Positions 55,534 to 64,000 of a stretch of 64,000 nucleotides of DNA are shown here, piece after piece. The translations under genes were made by a program, and so were the position numbers. Source of the stretch: Iodidimonas nitroreducens (GTDB taxonomy: Bacteria; Pseudomonadota; Alphaproteobacteria; Sphingomonadales; Rhodothalassiaceae); NCBI RefSeq assembly GCF_008579165.1, contig NZ_BKCN01000005.1; one strand, written 5' to 3'. Positions within the stretch are counted from its first letter, which is position 1. Each line of letters opens with the position of its first letter. The notes beneath the pieces were generated by a model that worked only from the letters and a program-made list of their open reading frames with translations, did no database searches and had not been told where the DNA came from.

Positions 55534-56613
55534 GTGGGATCACGCCAGACATCCATCAGGAAATCGCAAAAAAGATCGCAGCCGATCAGCCGTGATCTGC
55601 TTTTATGGTATGATCGCCACCGGCGGGATTTGCCGTGGCGGGCGGCGGCGGGTGAGCGGTCTGATCCCTATGCCGTGTGGCTTTCCGAAATCATGCTCCA
55701 ACAAACCACGGTTACGGCGGTGAAGCCCTATTTCGAGCGTTTCATGGCCCGCTGGCCGGGGGTGCGGGATCTGGCCGCAGCGCCGCTTGAAGCCGTGCTC
55801 GATCAATGGGCGGGGCTTGGCTATTATGCCCGGGCGCGTAATCTTCATGCCTGTGCCATCATCATCAGCCGCGATCATGATGGGCTTTTCCCCGATAATG
55901 AAGCGGCTTTAAAGCGCCTGCCGGGGATCGGAGATTATACCGCCGCCGCCATCGCCGCCATTGCTTTTGATCGCCCGGCGGCGGCTGTGGATGGCAATGT
56001 GGAACGGGTGATCAGCCGCCTTTATCACATCACTCAGCCTTTGCCCGCCGCCAAAAAGCCGATCAGGGCGCAGACATTGGCGCTTGTTCCCGATGATCGG
56101 CCCGGGGATTTTGCTCAGGCCCTGATGGATTTGGGGGCAGTGATCTGCACCCCGCGCCAGCCCCGCTGCCCGGCATGCCCATGGCAGGCTCATTGCCGGG
56201 CTGCTGCCAAAGGCGATGCTGAAAGCCTGCCGGTAAAGGCCCCAAAAAAACAGCGCCCCATACGCCATGCTTTGGCCTTCTGGCTGGAAAAGGATGGGGC
56301 GGTTTTTGTGCGGCGGCGGCCCGCAAAAGGGCTTTTGGGGGGGATGCTGGAAATTCCCACATCCCCTTGGCTTGATACGCCGCCTTTGATGGCTGAGGCC
56401 ATGGCCCATGCCCCCTATCAAGCCCAGTGGAGCACCCTGCCGGGCGAGGTGCGGCATGTTTTCACCCATTTTGAATTGCTGATCACCGTTTTGCGGGCCG
56501 ATCAGCCGATCAGCGCGCCAAAAGATGGGCATTGGCTGGCCCGGGATCAGCTTGATGGCCTGCCCGGGCTGATGCAAAAAATCGCCCGCCATGCTCTGGC
56601 CGCCCAGTCCTGA
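55534..56613 (+). CDS. mutY: A/G-specific adenine DNA glycosylase
   Basis: MutY removes adenine opposite 8-oxoguanine. The helix-hairpin-helix/GPD core has the catalytic Glu in LSEIMLQQTT, RLPGIGDYTAAAIAAIAF and the catalytic Asp in AAVDGNVERV. The 4Fe-4S ligands follow C-x6-C-x2-C-x5-C (CTPRQPRCPACPWQAHC). A C-terminal NUDIX-like domain recognises 8-oxoG. The start is uncertain: GTG 55534 gives 359 residues, and TTG 55507 or 55501 are alternatives; the open frame farther upstream overlaps dciA. Confidence 0.95.
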   Translation: MGSRQTSIRKSQKRSQPISRDLLLWYDRHRRDLPWRAAAGERSDPYAVWLSEIMLQQTTVTAVKPYFERFMARWPGVRDLAAAPLEAVLDQWAGLGYYARARNLHACAIIISRDHDGLFPDNEAALKRLPGIGDYTAAAIAAIAFDRPAAAVDGNVERVISRLYHITQPLPAAKKPIRAQTLALVPDDRPGDFAQALMDLGAVICTPRQPRCPACPWQAHCRAAAKGDAESLPVKAPKKQRPIRHALAFWLEKDGAVFVRRRPAKGLLGGMLEIPTSPWLDTPPLMAEAMAHAPYQAQWSTLPGEVRHVFTHFELLITVLRADQPISAPKDGHWLARDQLDGLPGLMQKIARHALAAQS

Positions 56614-56627
56614 TCGCGGTCAGGACT
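56606..56627. terminator. Hairpin at the mutY stop
   Basis: AGTCCTGA (56606-56613) and TCAGGACT (56620-56627) form a perfect 8-bp stem with a 6-nt loop covering the mutY stop codon. It lies between convergent mutY and the M20 gene. There is no strong U-tract, so termination strength is doubtful. Confidence 0.4.
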
Positions 56628-56631
56628 TGCT

Positions 56632-58149
56632 CTAATTCTGATCAGTCGCGTTGATCAATTCGGCATAAAAACCGATCATCTCAAGATAATTATCGATCTT
56701 CAAGCGTTCATTGGTGCCATGGAGCCGGGCGAGATCATCGGGATGAAGGCGCATCGCTGAAGCGATAAACATCATCCGCCGCCTTGGTGAAATGGCGGCC
56801 ATCGGTGGCGGCAATCACCAGCCCGGGGGCCAGCAGGGCATCGGGAAAGCTTTTGGCGATGCTCCTTTCCAAAACCGAGAAAGCCGCCGATTGCGTGGAT
56901 GAAATGGGCGAGGCGGGCTGTGCCTCTTCGTCTGTGCCATGGATGGTGATCGCCTCATCATCGATCACCCGCCGCACATGATCGAGGATATCCTGCCCGC
57001 TATCGCCGGGGCGCAGGCGGAAATTGATGGTGGCTTCGGCAGTTTGCGCCAGCACATTCGATTTAAAACCGGCCTGCAGCATGGTGATGGCGGTGGTGGT
57101 GCGGATCATCGAATTGCTTGAAGGGGCGGCAGAAAACTGATCAATCACCAAAGCTTCGGTGAGCCACAGATTGGCGGTGATCAGATCGAGGGGAAAATCC
57201 ATATGCGGGGCCAGCCGCACAAGCATCTGCGCGGGGATGCCATCAAGGCTGGCGGGCATGGGATTGCGTTCCAGCCGGGTGAGCGCTTTGGCCAGCCTGC
57301 CGGGGGCGGAAATGCGCGGCGGCATCGAAGAATGGCCGCCATCTTCTTGGGCGCTGAGGCGGATGGTCATCGATCCTTTTTCCGCCAGCCCCACCATGGC
57401 CACCGGCGCGCTGACGCCCGGGGTAATGCCATGCAGAACGGCCAGGCCCTCATCAAGGGCAAAGGCAATGGGAATGTCATGCTCGGAAAGCCATGTGGCG
57501 ATTTTCACCGCGCCATTTTCGCCGCCCACTTCTTCATCGGCGCCAAAAGCCAGCCATAAAGTGCGCTCGGGCTCGAAACCATCTGCCAGCAAAAGCTCCA
57601 AAGCCTCCAGAATGGCGAGGAGGGCGCCTTTGTCATCCATGGCCCCGCGACCCCAGATATGGCCATCGGCAATCGCCCCGGAAAAAGGCGGATGCTGCCA
57701 ATCTTGATCGGTGCCCGGCTCGATAGGCACCACATCCTGATGCGCCATCAAAACAGAACCCGGCAGTGTGGGCTTGCTGCCCGCAAGCTTGAAAAAAGCG
57801 CATCGCTGCCAAGATCGATGCGCTCCGCCCGGGCATGAACCAAGGGGAAATGATCCGCCAGAAAGGCATGAAAAGCGGCAAAGGCACTGGCATCGCGATC
57901 AGCCGGATTTTCGGTGGATATGGTTTGAAATTGCAGCGCCTGCGATAAGCGCATCAGGGCGGCTTCGCCATCAATCGGATGAGAATAGGCCCCCGCCATG
58001 GCCCCCGTTATGGCCTGTTGCTTCTCCGAATGCGCGGTATCGGGCAACAGCATCAACCGCAGCGCCATCAAGGCCAGCAGCGTGATAAGGGCCGCAAAAG
58101 GGATCGACAGCCATAAAATCAGAGAACGTCGCTTCCTGCCTTTGGCCAT
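56632..58149 (-). CDS. Membrane-anchored M20 family carboxypeptidase (CPS1/PM20D1-like), two frameshifts
   Basis: An N-terminal anchor helix (LILWLSIPFAALITLLALMALRL) precedes an M20 metallopeptidase: LMAHQDVVPIEPGTD, IWGRGAMDDKGALLAILEALE and FGADEEVGGENGA carry the zinc ligands, and HGTNERL near the end carries the last His. Frame is lost in an A run at 57792-57797 (T run in the gene; FFKLAGSKPTLPG expected) and again near 56754-56757 (YRFSPMRLHPDDLARLHGTNE expected). Both are single-base losses. The whole gene gives about 506 residues and the arrangement matches vacuolar CPS1/PM20D1-type enzymes, which act on N-acyl amino acids or dipeptides. Confidence 0.86.
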
Positions 58150-58218
58150 GGTGCCGATCCTCTTCGTTATGTCATCGTTATCTGGTCGTTGAACGGCAAG
58201 GCCGATGATCTTGCGCGA

Positions 58219-59376
58219 TCAGGCGTGAGACGCGGCCCGCATTTCTTCGCGCAGGCGATCAAGAGGCACCAGATCGCCGCGTTTGTCGATATGCCAGAAT
58301 GTCCAGCCATTGCAGGCAGGCGCGCCCTGCACATGGGCGCCGATCTGGTGGATCGAGCCGGTCATATCCCGGCAGACAAGGGTACCATCGGCCCGCACCC
58401 GCGCCGTGTGGCGGCGGCGGCTGTCATAAAGGGTGGTGCCGGTCTGGATCAGCCCGGCTTCCACCAATTGGCCAAAAGGCACGCGCGGGGCCTGACGTTT
58501 GGAGATGCTGTAGCCCAGCGCTTCTTCATCAAGCTTTTGCGTTGTGGCGATGCGTTCACGGGCGATGGCGATATAGCCGTCATCGCGCTCGATCCCGATG
58601 AAATGACGGCCCAGCTTTTTGGCCATCGCCCCGGTGGTGCCAGACCCGAAAAAGGGATCAAGGATCACATCACCGGGCCGGCTGGCGGCCATCAGGATGC
58701 GATAAAGCAGGGCTTCGGGCTTTTGGGTTGCATGGGCTTTTTTGCCATTCTTTTTCAGGCGTTCCTTCCCCGTGCAGATGGGGATCAGCCAATCCGAGCG
58801 CATTTGCAGATCATCATTCATCGCCTTCAGGGCATTATAATTGAAGGTGTATTTGCGCTGATCGGCAGTTTTTGCGGCCCAGATCAGGGTTTCATGGGCA
58901 TTGGTGAAGCGGGTGCCGCGAAAATTGGGCATGGGATTGGTTTTGCGCCAGATGATATCATTGAGCAGCCAAAAGCCCCGATCCTGCATGGCGGTGCCCA
59001 CCCGAAAGATATTGTGATAGGTGCCGATCACCCAGATCGTTCCGGTTTCCTTCAATAGGCGCTGGGCTTCAAAAAGCCATGCCCGGGTGAAGCTGTCATA
59101 GGCGGCAAAATTATCGAATTTATCCCATTGATCATCCACACCGGCCACAAGGGATTGATCGGGCCTTTGCAGATTATCCTTCAATTGCAGATTATAGGGC
59201 GGATCGGCGAAGATCATATCCACCGAAGCATCGGGCAGGGCGCGCATCTGCTCGATGCAATCGCCTTTAAGGATGCTATCAAGGGGCACATGCGCCATTT
59301 TGGGGGATGCCTGTGCGCCCGCATTTTCATTTGAACTAAGCGATGGCTTTTTCAGGTTTTCTGGTGATTTCGTCAT
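58219..59376 (-). CDS. ccrM: CcrM-type adenine-N6 DNA methyltransferase (GANTC)
   Basis: The 385-residue beta-class methylase has DPPYNLQL at residues 58-65, the S-adenosylmethionine motif DPFFGSGTTGAMAKKLGR, and the C-terminal ~100-residue domain (VPFGQLVEAGLIQTGTTLYD) specific to CcrM. CcrM methylates GANTC once per cell cycle and shapes replication-coupled gene expression in Alphaproteobacteria. An extra ~25 residues precede the usual start. It follows rnhB, and the 93-bp gap is packed with GANTC sites. Confidence 0.96.
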   Translation of the reverse strand: MTKSPENLKKPSLSSNENAGAQASPKMAHVPLDSILKGDCIEQMRALPDASVDMIFADPPYNLQLKDNLQRPDQSLVAGVDDQWDKFDNFAAYDSFTRAWLFEAQRLLKETGTIWVIGTYHNIFRVGTAMQDRGFWLLNDIIWRKTNPMPNFRGTRFTNAHETLIWAAKTADQRKYTFNYNALKAMNDDLQMRSDWLIPICTGKERLKKNGKKAHATQKPEALLYRILMAASRPGDVILDPFFGSGTTGAMAKKLGRHFIGIERDDGYIAIARERIATTQKLDEEALGYSISKRQAPRVPFGQLVEAGLIQTGTTLYDSRRRHTARVRADGTLVCRDMTGSIHQIGAHVQGAPACNGWTFWHIDKRGDLVPLDRLREEMRAASHA

Positions 59377-59417
59377 GATCTTCCCTCACTGAACGCCGCC
59401 AGTGTGGAAAAAACAGC

Positions 59418-59482
59418 GACTCGGGTCAATCAGATTCTTCATTTTGAATCAATATTTTGCAAGATTATACTAGAGTCGAATC
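59418..59482. promoter_or_regulatory. Cluster of five GANTC methylation sites upstream of ccrM
   Basis: GACTC (59418), GATTC (59433), GAATC (59446), GAGTC (59473) and GAATC (59478) lie within 65 bp spanning the rnhB stop and the ccrM upstream region. One site per ~256 bp is expected by chance. This resembles the methylation-sensitive ccrM promoter of Caulobacter and suggests feedback control. Confidence 0.7.
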
Positions 59483-60075
59483 TTACGAACCGGGGCAAAG
59501 CTCTTGCGATGATGGGGGGATGGGCCCACAAGCCTTAGCGCTTCAAGATGCGCTGGCACGCCATATCCTGCGTTTTTCTGCCATTCATAGTGCGGCCAAT
59601 CTTGTGCCAATTCCGCCATGATCCGGTCGCGGCTGACCTTGGCCAAAATGCTCGCAGCGGCGATGGAAAGGCTTTTATGATCGCCTTTTATGATGCACTG
59701 GGTGGGAAAAGGCAGGCCGGGATCGCGATTGCCATCCACCAAACAGGCTATAGGAGCCGGTTCCAACAGGGCCACAGCCCGGCGCATGGCGAGCAGGCTG
59801 GCCTGCAGGATATTGAGGCGATCGATTTCTTCGACCGTCGCTAAAGCAATGGCATGGCTGAGGGCATGGCGCTTGATGGCATCAAATAAAATGAGCCTTT
59901 TGCCTTTGCTGAGTTTTTTGCTGTCATCAAGCCCGATGAGGCTGGCATCAAGGGGGCGGGTGCGATCAAAAATAACCGCTGCGGCCACCACCGGCCCGGC
60001 CAATGGCCCGCGCCCGGCTTCATCGATCCCGGCCACACGGCCCGAAAAAGCCTGCTCATGGCTGAAATCAGGCAT
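59470..60075 (-). CDS. rnhB: Ribonuclease HII
   Basis: RNase HII cuts RNA in RNA-DNA hybrids and single ribonucleotides in DNA. GIDEAGRGPLAGPVVAAAVIF carries the Asp-Glu pair, DSKKLSKGKR follows, and LVDGNRDPGL has the third acid. ATG at 60075 gives 201 residues and is preceded by GGGGGCGAG; TTG at 60141 would add 22 residues and overlap the uvrC stop. The rnhB-ccrM order is conserved in Alphaproteobacteria. Confidence 0.95.
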   Translation of the reverse strand: MPDFSHEQAFSGRVAGIDEAGRGPLAGPVVAAAVIFDRTRPLDASLIGLDDSKKLSKGKRLILFDAIKRHALSHAIALATVEEIDRLNILQASLLAMRRAVALLEPAPIACLVDGNRDPGLPFPTQCIIKGDHKSLSIAAASILAKVSRDRIMAELAQDWPHYEWQKNAGYGVPAHLEALRLVGPSPHHRKSFAPVRKIRL

Positions 60076-60137
60076 AGGCGCTCGCCCCCGCTTGGCAACA
60101 GTCAATCTCTGTGAGGTTTGGCCCTGTGAGGTTTCGT

Positions 60138-62119
60138 TCAACGATCATGGAAATGACCATAAATGCGCTTTGCCATGGCCCCTGAAATACCATCCACGGC
60201 CTCAAGATCCTTCAGGGCTGCATCGGCCACCCCCCCCGCCGAGCCGAAATGATGCAAAAGCGCCCGTTTCCGCCCCGGACCAATGCCCGCAATATCATCA
60301 AGGGGATTTTTGCTGATTGCCTTGGATCGCCGGGCGCGATGGCCGCCAATGGCAAAGCGATGGGCCTCATCGCGCAGGCGCTGCAGATAATAAAGCGCCG
60401 AATGGCCTTCGCGCAAAATGAAGGGGGGTTTTCCCGGCTTGTGGAATTGTTCGCGCCCGGCATGGCGATCAGGGCCTTTGGAAATGCCGATGATCGCCAC
60501 ATCATCGCCAATCCCGAAATCCTGGGCCACCGCCAGAACCGCCGATAATTGCCCTTTGCCTCCATCGATCAGCATCAGATCGGGCCACAGACCACGGCTT
60601 TGATCGGGATCATCTTTCAAAAGCCGGGCAAAACGCCGGGTCATCACTTCGCGCATCATGGCATAATCATCGCCCGGGGTGAGGCTGCTGTCTTTGATAT
60701 TGAAACGCCGATATTGGCTTTTATCAAATCCTTCCGGTCCCGAAACGATCATTGCCCCCACAGCGTGGCTGCCTTGAATATGGCTATTATCATAAACTTC
60801 GATGCGGTTTGGGGTCGTCTCCAGATCAAGGGCCTGTTCCAGATCGTGCAGTAATTGCCGTTCATTGGAGCGTTCAGCCAGGCGTCGATCAAGGGCGAGG
60901 GTCGCGTTTTTTTCCACCTCGGCCAGCAGATCGCGTTTGATGCCTTTTTGGGGCAGGATCAAATGCACTTTATGGCCCGCCGATACGCTCAAGGCTTCGG
61001 CCAGAAGCGGCAGATGCGCTGGCGCTTCATTCAAAATGATCTGGGCCGGCGGGGGTTTATTGTCATAAAACTGGGCGAGAAAAGCCCCCAGCACATCATC
61101 GATGGCCGCATCAGGCTCATGACGTGGGAAATAGGCGCGATTGCCGCGATTTTGCCCGGCGCGATAGAAAAAAACCTGAATGCAGGTGGCCCCGGCCTTA
61201 TGGCTGGCGGCGATGATATCGGCATCGCGCAAGCGGCTGGTGGCCACGCCCTGATGGCTTTGCACATGGGCCAGTGCCTTGAGCCGGTCGCGCAAAACAG
61301 CGGCAGCTTCATAATCAAGGATTTCAGCCGCCTTCATCATATCGGTGGCCAGTTGTTTCTGGATGCCGGTATCGCGACCCTCCAGAAAAGCCCGGGCATC
61401 GATGAGCAGCTTTTGGTAATCTTCATGGGAAATGCGCCCCACACAGGGCGCGCAGCAGCGTTTGATCTGGTAAAGCAAACAGGGCCGCGAGCGATTTTCC
61501 AGCACCTGATCGCTGCAGGTGCGGAGCAAAAAAATGCGCTGCATGGTGTTCAGGGTTTGATTGACGGCGCTGGCAGACGCAAAAGGCCCGAAATAATCCC
61601 CATCCTTGCCCCGTGCCCCGCGATGCTTGGCAATCTGTGGCCATGGGTGGCCGCGCCGGATGACGATATAGGGGAAGGATTTATCATCGCGGAGTAAGAT
61701 ATTATAGGGCGGCTTCAGCCTTTTGATCAGATTGGCTTCTAAAAGCAGGGCATCGGCTTCGGTATGGGTGGTGACAAATTCCATCCGCCGGGTCAGCATC
61801 ACCATGCGTTTGATCCGGGTGCTCAGCCCCGTGACCCGGACATAGCTGCTCACCCGCTTTTTGATATTTTTGGCTTTGCCACATAAAGCACATCATCGCG
61901 GGCATCAAACATCCGATAAACGCCCGGCGCATGGGGGGCATTGGCCAAAGCCGCGCGGATGGCATCCGCGCCTTTCACCCCGGTATCGGTTAAGGGATCA
62001 TTTGGCAGATCATCATCGCGGCCATCCCCCAGAAGGGGATTATCAGGCGCGCTGACCCCCTGATGGGATGGGGGATGATTTTGCTGTTGTCTGGCCATGG
62101 ATCGATCTGCTGCTTTCAT
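60138..62119 (-). CDS. uvrC: Excinuclease ABC subunit C, one frameshift
   Basis: UvrC makes both cuts in nucleotide excision repair. The N-terminal GIY-YIG nuclease begins APGVYRMFDARDDVLYV; the family continues GKAKNIKKRVSSYVR, but one G is missing near 61879, so the first frame ends as AKPKISKSG. After the join come the Cys-rich block (RPCLLYQIKRCCAPCVG), the UVR motif near QLATDMMKAAEILDYEAAAVLRD, the RNase-H-like nuclease (IEVYDNSHIQGSHAVGAMIV; LIDGGKGQL) and C-terminal helix-hairpin-helices. The corrected length is about 660 residues, with a ~50-residue low-complexity N-terminal extension. ATG at 62098 is an alternative start. Confidence 0.95.
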
Positions 62120-62514
62120 CTGCTCAATAGCATGATCTTCTATTATGGACAGGTCATTGCCTGCGCAAAATTTTGCCCAAAAGGGTCTTCAGGGCAAAAA
62201 ATCATGTCATCTCAAGGGGCTGGATGGGGCGGATTTGAGTCGGCGAAAACTTGTCCACGGAGCCTGTGGATAACTATGTGGGTAAGCTTTGGGCTGTGGC
62301 TGTAACATGGCGGTAACCTTTGAGTCACAGGGCTTTGCACAATAAATAGGCAATTTCATCAACATATTGATAATAAAGCATTATTATTAAGTCAATGAAC
62401 AAATCAGGAAAGATCATTAAGGACATGGAACGGCCATCAGAAGCCGCTTGACGGCTTTGGCGGGCTGTGCAAAAGCTCTATGAGATTCGTGGCCAAAGCC
62501 GATCTTTTGAGCTC
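62120..62514. other. 395-bp intergenic region with DnaA-box-like sites and AT-rich stretch
   Basis: No gene is seen between uvrC and folB. A perfect DnaA box (TTATCCACA, minus strand, 62265-62273), a one-mismatch box (TTACCCACA, 62277-62285) and a looser TTGTCCACG (62251-62259) lie within 35 bp. Two GANTC sites (62237, 62322) flank them, and 62335-62400 is strongly AT-rich. It may be a DnaA-controlled promoter region or, less likely, a replication origin. dnaA, hemE and parA are not in the window. Confidence 0.5.
62367..62395 (-). promoter_or_regulatory. Candidate sigma-70 promoter for uvrC
   Basis: On the minus strand TTGACT (62395-62390) is followed by 17 bp and TATCAA (62372-62367), 9 of 12 matches to consensus. 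The transcript would start near 62360 and carry the DnaA-box-like sites in a ~240-nt leader before the uvrC ATG. Confidence 0.55.
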
Positions 62515-62931
62515 TTATAAAGGGCGAATGCGCTCGATTTCCACGCCGACACTGGCGGCATCCGCCACGATGTCGAGTTTTTCCACCCGGATGCGTGCCG
62601 AAGACACCCGGGAATCGGCGAGCGCCATGCGGGCGATCTCTTCGGCCAGGGTTTCGGCCAGATGGATATGCCCCCCCGCAATGATGGCGCGGATGCCTTT
62701 GATCACCTCGTGATAGCACACCACATTTTCGATGCGATCTAGATGGTCGTCCCGATCCTCGACCCCCAGATCCACATTGACCCGAATGCGCTGGCGGGCG
62801 GTTTTTTCCTTCTCCCACACGCCAATTTGGGCTTCGATGATCAGATCACGGATGAATACATGGCGGATTTTGCGCCAGGCATTGGCGATATCGGGAGCAG
62901 GTCGCGCTGTGATGTCGTCGCTGCCGTCCAT
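62515..62931 (-). CDS. folB: Dihydroneopterin aldolase
   Basis: FolB cleaves dihydroneopterin in folate synthesis. The 138-residue protein has HVFIRDLIIEAQIGVWEKEK at the N-terminal strand, ETLAEEIARMAL with the conserved Glu and VEKLDIVADAASVGVEI with the catalytic Lys. ATG at 62931 is chosen: AGGAG lies just upstream and overlaps the end of the FolM-like gene. A ~30-residue N-terminal extension precedes the fold. Confidence 0.92.
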   Translation of the reverse strand: MDGSDDITARPAPDIANAWRKIRHVFIRDLIIEAQIGVWEKEKTARQRIRVNVDLGVEDRDDHLDRIENVVCYHEVIKGIRAIIAGGHIHLAETLAEEIARMALADSRVSSARIRVEKLDIVADAASVGVEIERIRPL

Positions 62932-62932
62932 A

Positions 62933-63718
62933 TCAGTCTCCTGTGCCTGCATCCACATCGGGGGTGCGCCATGCCAGATGCTGGCCACCATCCAGCGCAA
63001 TCATCTGACCGGTGATCGAGGGCGTTTCAAGCAGAAAGCGCACGGTTTGCCCGAATTCCTCAAGCTTTGGGCCATGGCCAAGGGGGGTGGCGCTGGCTTC
63101 ATTCTCGAAAATTTCGACATTCTGATGGATGCTGGGGAGCACCGGACCGGGGCCGATGGCATTCACCCTGATATGGGGGGCCAGCGCCTGCGCGGCGGTT
63201 TGGGTGAGGGTCCATAAAGCCGATTTCGATAGCGTATAGCTGGTGAAATGCGGATTGAGCTTCCACACCCTGTGATCGATGATATTGATGATCGATCCCG
63301 TGGCATCCTCCCCGCTTTGGTGGCTCAGATGCGCGGCCATAGCCTGTATCAGCACGAATGGCGCCCGCAGATTGATCTGCATATGCCGCGTCCATGTCTC
63401 GCGGGTGGTGCTGTCCAGATCATCTTTCAAAAAGATTGAGGCATTATTGATCAGGCCGCCGATCAGGCCAAAGCGTTCGATGGCGCGCGGCCATAAGCGT
63501 GCCAGATCATCTTCATCTTCCAGATTGGCACAAAGGGCGTGCGCCCGGCCCCCGGCGGCACGAATGGCATCAACAGTTTCATCGGCATCCTGTGCGGACC
63601 GGTGATAATGCACGGCGATGGGATAACCGGCTTTGCCCAGATCAAGGGCCATGGCCCGGCCGATGCGTTGGGCGGCTCCGGTGATCAGGATGGCTTTTTT
63701 AAGGGGATAGGGGTTCAT
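62933..63718 (-). CDS. FolM-like short-chain dehydrogenase (pteridine reductase type)
   Basis: The 261-residue SDR has the cofactor motif TGAAQRIGRAMALDLGKAGY, NNAS at the active site entry and the catalytic Tyr-x3-Lys in TSYTLSKSALWTL. The TGAA-x-RIG start with VHYHRS is typical of FolM/PTR1 pteridine reductases, and its place just before folB supports a role in reducing dihydrofolate or dihydromonapterin. The stop lies 1 bp before the folB start. Confidence 0.85.
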   Translation of the reverse strand: MNPYPLKKAILITGAAQRIGRAMALDLGKAGYPIAVHYHRSAQDADETVDAIRAAGGRAHALCANLEDEDDLARLWPRAIERFGLIGGLINNASIFLKDDLDSTTRETWTRHMQINLRAPFVLIQAMAAHLSHQSGEDATGSIINIIDHRVWKLNPHFTSYTLSKSALWTLTQTAAQALAPHIRVNAIGPGPVLPSIHQNVEIFENEASATPLGHGPKLEEFGQTVRFLLETPSITGQMIALDGGQHLAWRTPDVDAGTGD

Positions 63719-63729
63719 GACGGCGGCCT

Positions 63730-64000
63730 TCAGGAAAGCTGGGCGGCGACATTCGCCATATGCATCCCATTATAGGCAATCCAGCCGATATAGGCGCCAT
63801 AGAATAAAAGCAGGAACAGGCCCGCCACGCGCCCCACCGAACCGCGCCGCAGGGTAAAGGGGAAGACCGCAAGGCTCGCAGCCAGCATCACCCAAAGATC
63901 GACCTCGAAAAAGCTATCGGGCACGGGCACGCTGCCCACCATGACCGTGACGCCCATCACCCCCAAAAGATTAAAGATATTGCTGCCGATGACATTGCCC
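63730..64000 (-). CDS. Calcium/sodium antiporter, YrbG family (C-terminal part)
   Basis: The gene enters from the right edge; 90 residues are visible. The segment GNVIGSNIFNLLGVMGVTV is the second alpha repeat motif of the CaCA superfamily (GNVxGSNIFNxL), followed by two membrane helices. This fits a K-independent or K-dependent Na/Ca exchanger like YrbG. The start and first repeat lie outside the window. It is 11 bp upstream of the FolM-like gene in the same direction. Confidence 0.9.
   Translation of the reverse strand, partial: GNVIGSNIFNLLGVMGVTVMVGSVPVPDSFFEVDLWVMLAASLAVFPFTLRRGSVGRVAGLFLLLFYGAYIGWIAYNGMHMANVAAQLS

Overview
The window looks like an alphaproteobacterial chromosome segment. 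The pointers are a CcrM-type GANTC methylase next to rnhB, an F-ATPase operon with separate b and b' subunits, the mutY / DUF721 / DsbA-like / smc cluster, the long CTC form of ribosomal protein L25 ahead of pth and ychF, and the pdxH / dnaJ / fabI / aroC neighbourhood. The order within the class cannot be fixed from the sequence alone. No rRNA, tRNA, CRISPR array, prophage or insertion sequence was recognised.

Layout. 1-3.1 kb: the end of rmuC, then a YceI / cytochrome b561 / YceI unit. 3.2-6.6 kb: a SulP anion transporter and a beta-carbonic anhydrase, with a divergent OxyR-like LysR regulator. 6.7-11.3 kb: aroC, fabI, a YihY-family membrane protein, a CbpA-type DnaJ, and divergent pdxH. 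11.3-17.5 kb: a CDF metal exporter, an ArsC-like protein, a PhzF enzyme, an ABC exporter pair, DUF423, nadC, and a cyclic-nucleotide-binding/FHA fusion. 17.6-32.8 kb: a nitrate respiration block made of nnrS, a Crp/Fnr regulator, a narK1-narK2 fusion, narGHJI, a parvulin, moeA, a DUF2478 protein and mobA. 33-38.3 kb: arginine succinyltransferase catabolism (M20 hydrolase, astA, astD, astB). 38.5-43 kb: a periplasmic YfiR-like protein, a TonB-dependent receptor and a chemoreceptor. 43.2-47.6 kb: an SDR dehydrogenase, rplY, pth, ychF, a MaoC hydratase and a small secreted protein. 47.7-50.4 kb: the Fo part of ATP synthase. 50.6-64 kb: smc, a DsbA-like lipoprotein, dciA, mutY, an anchored M20 peptidase, ccrM, rnhB, uvrC, folB, a FolM-like SDR and the end of a Na/Ca exchanger.

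The nitrate block works as one unit. NarK imports nitrate and exchanges nitrite, NarGHI reduces nitrate with quinol electrons, and NarJ assembles the enzyme. MoeA and MobA complete the molybdenum cofactor. A Crp/Fnr protein without an iron-sulfur cysteine cluster probably controls it through FNR-like boxes between it and narK.

Data quality matters here. At least 16 places in 13 genes lack a single base, several inside universally conserved motifs (the chemoreceptor hairpin tip, the YchF GTPase, the UvrC nuclease). No insertion was seen. This looks like a sequencing or assembly deletion bias rather than gene decay, so the broken genes are annotated as single genes with a noted frameshift.

The less ordinary items are the YfiR-like/receptor/chemoreceptor cluster, the CNB-FHA fusion, an OxyR-like regulator without the redox cysteines beside carbonic anhydrase, five GANTC sites in 65 bp before ccrM, a leader hairpin before rplY, and a DnaA-box cluster before uvrC.
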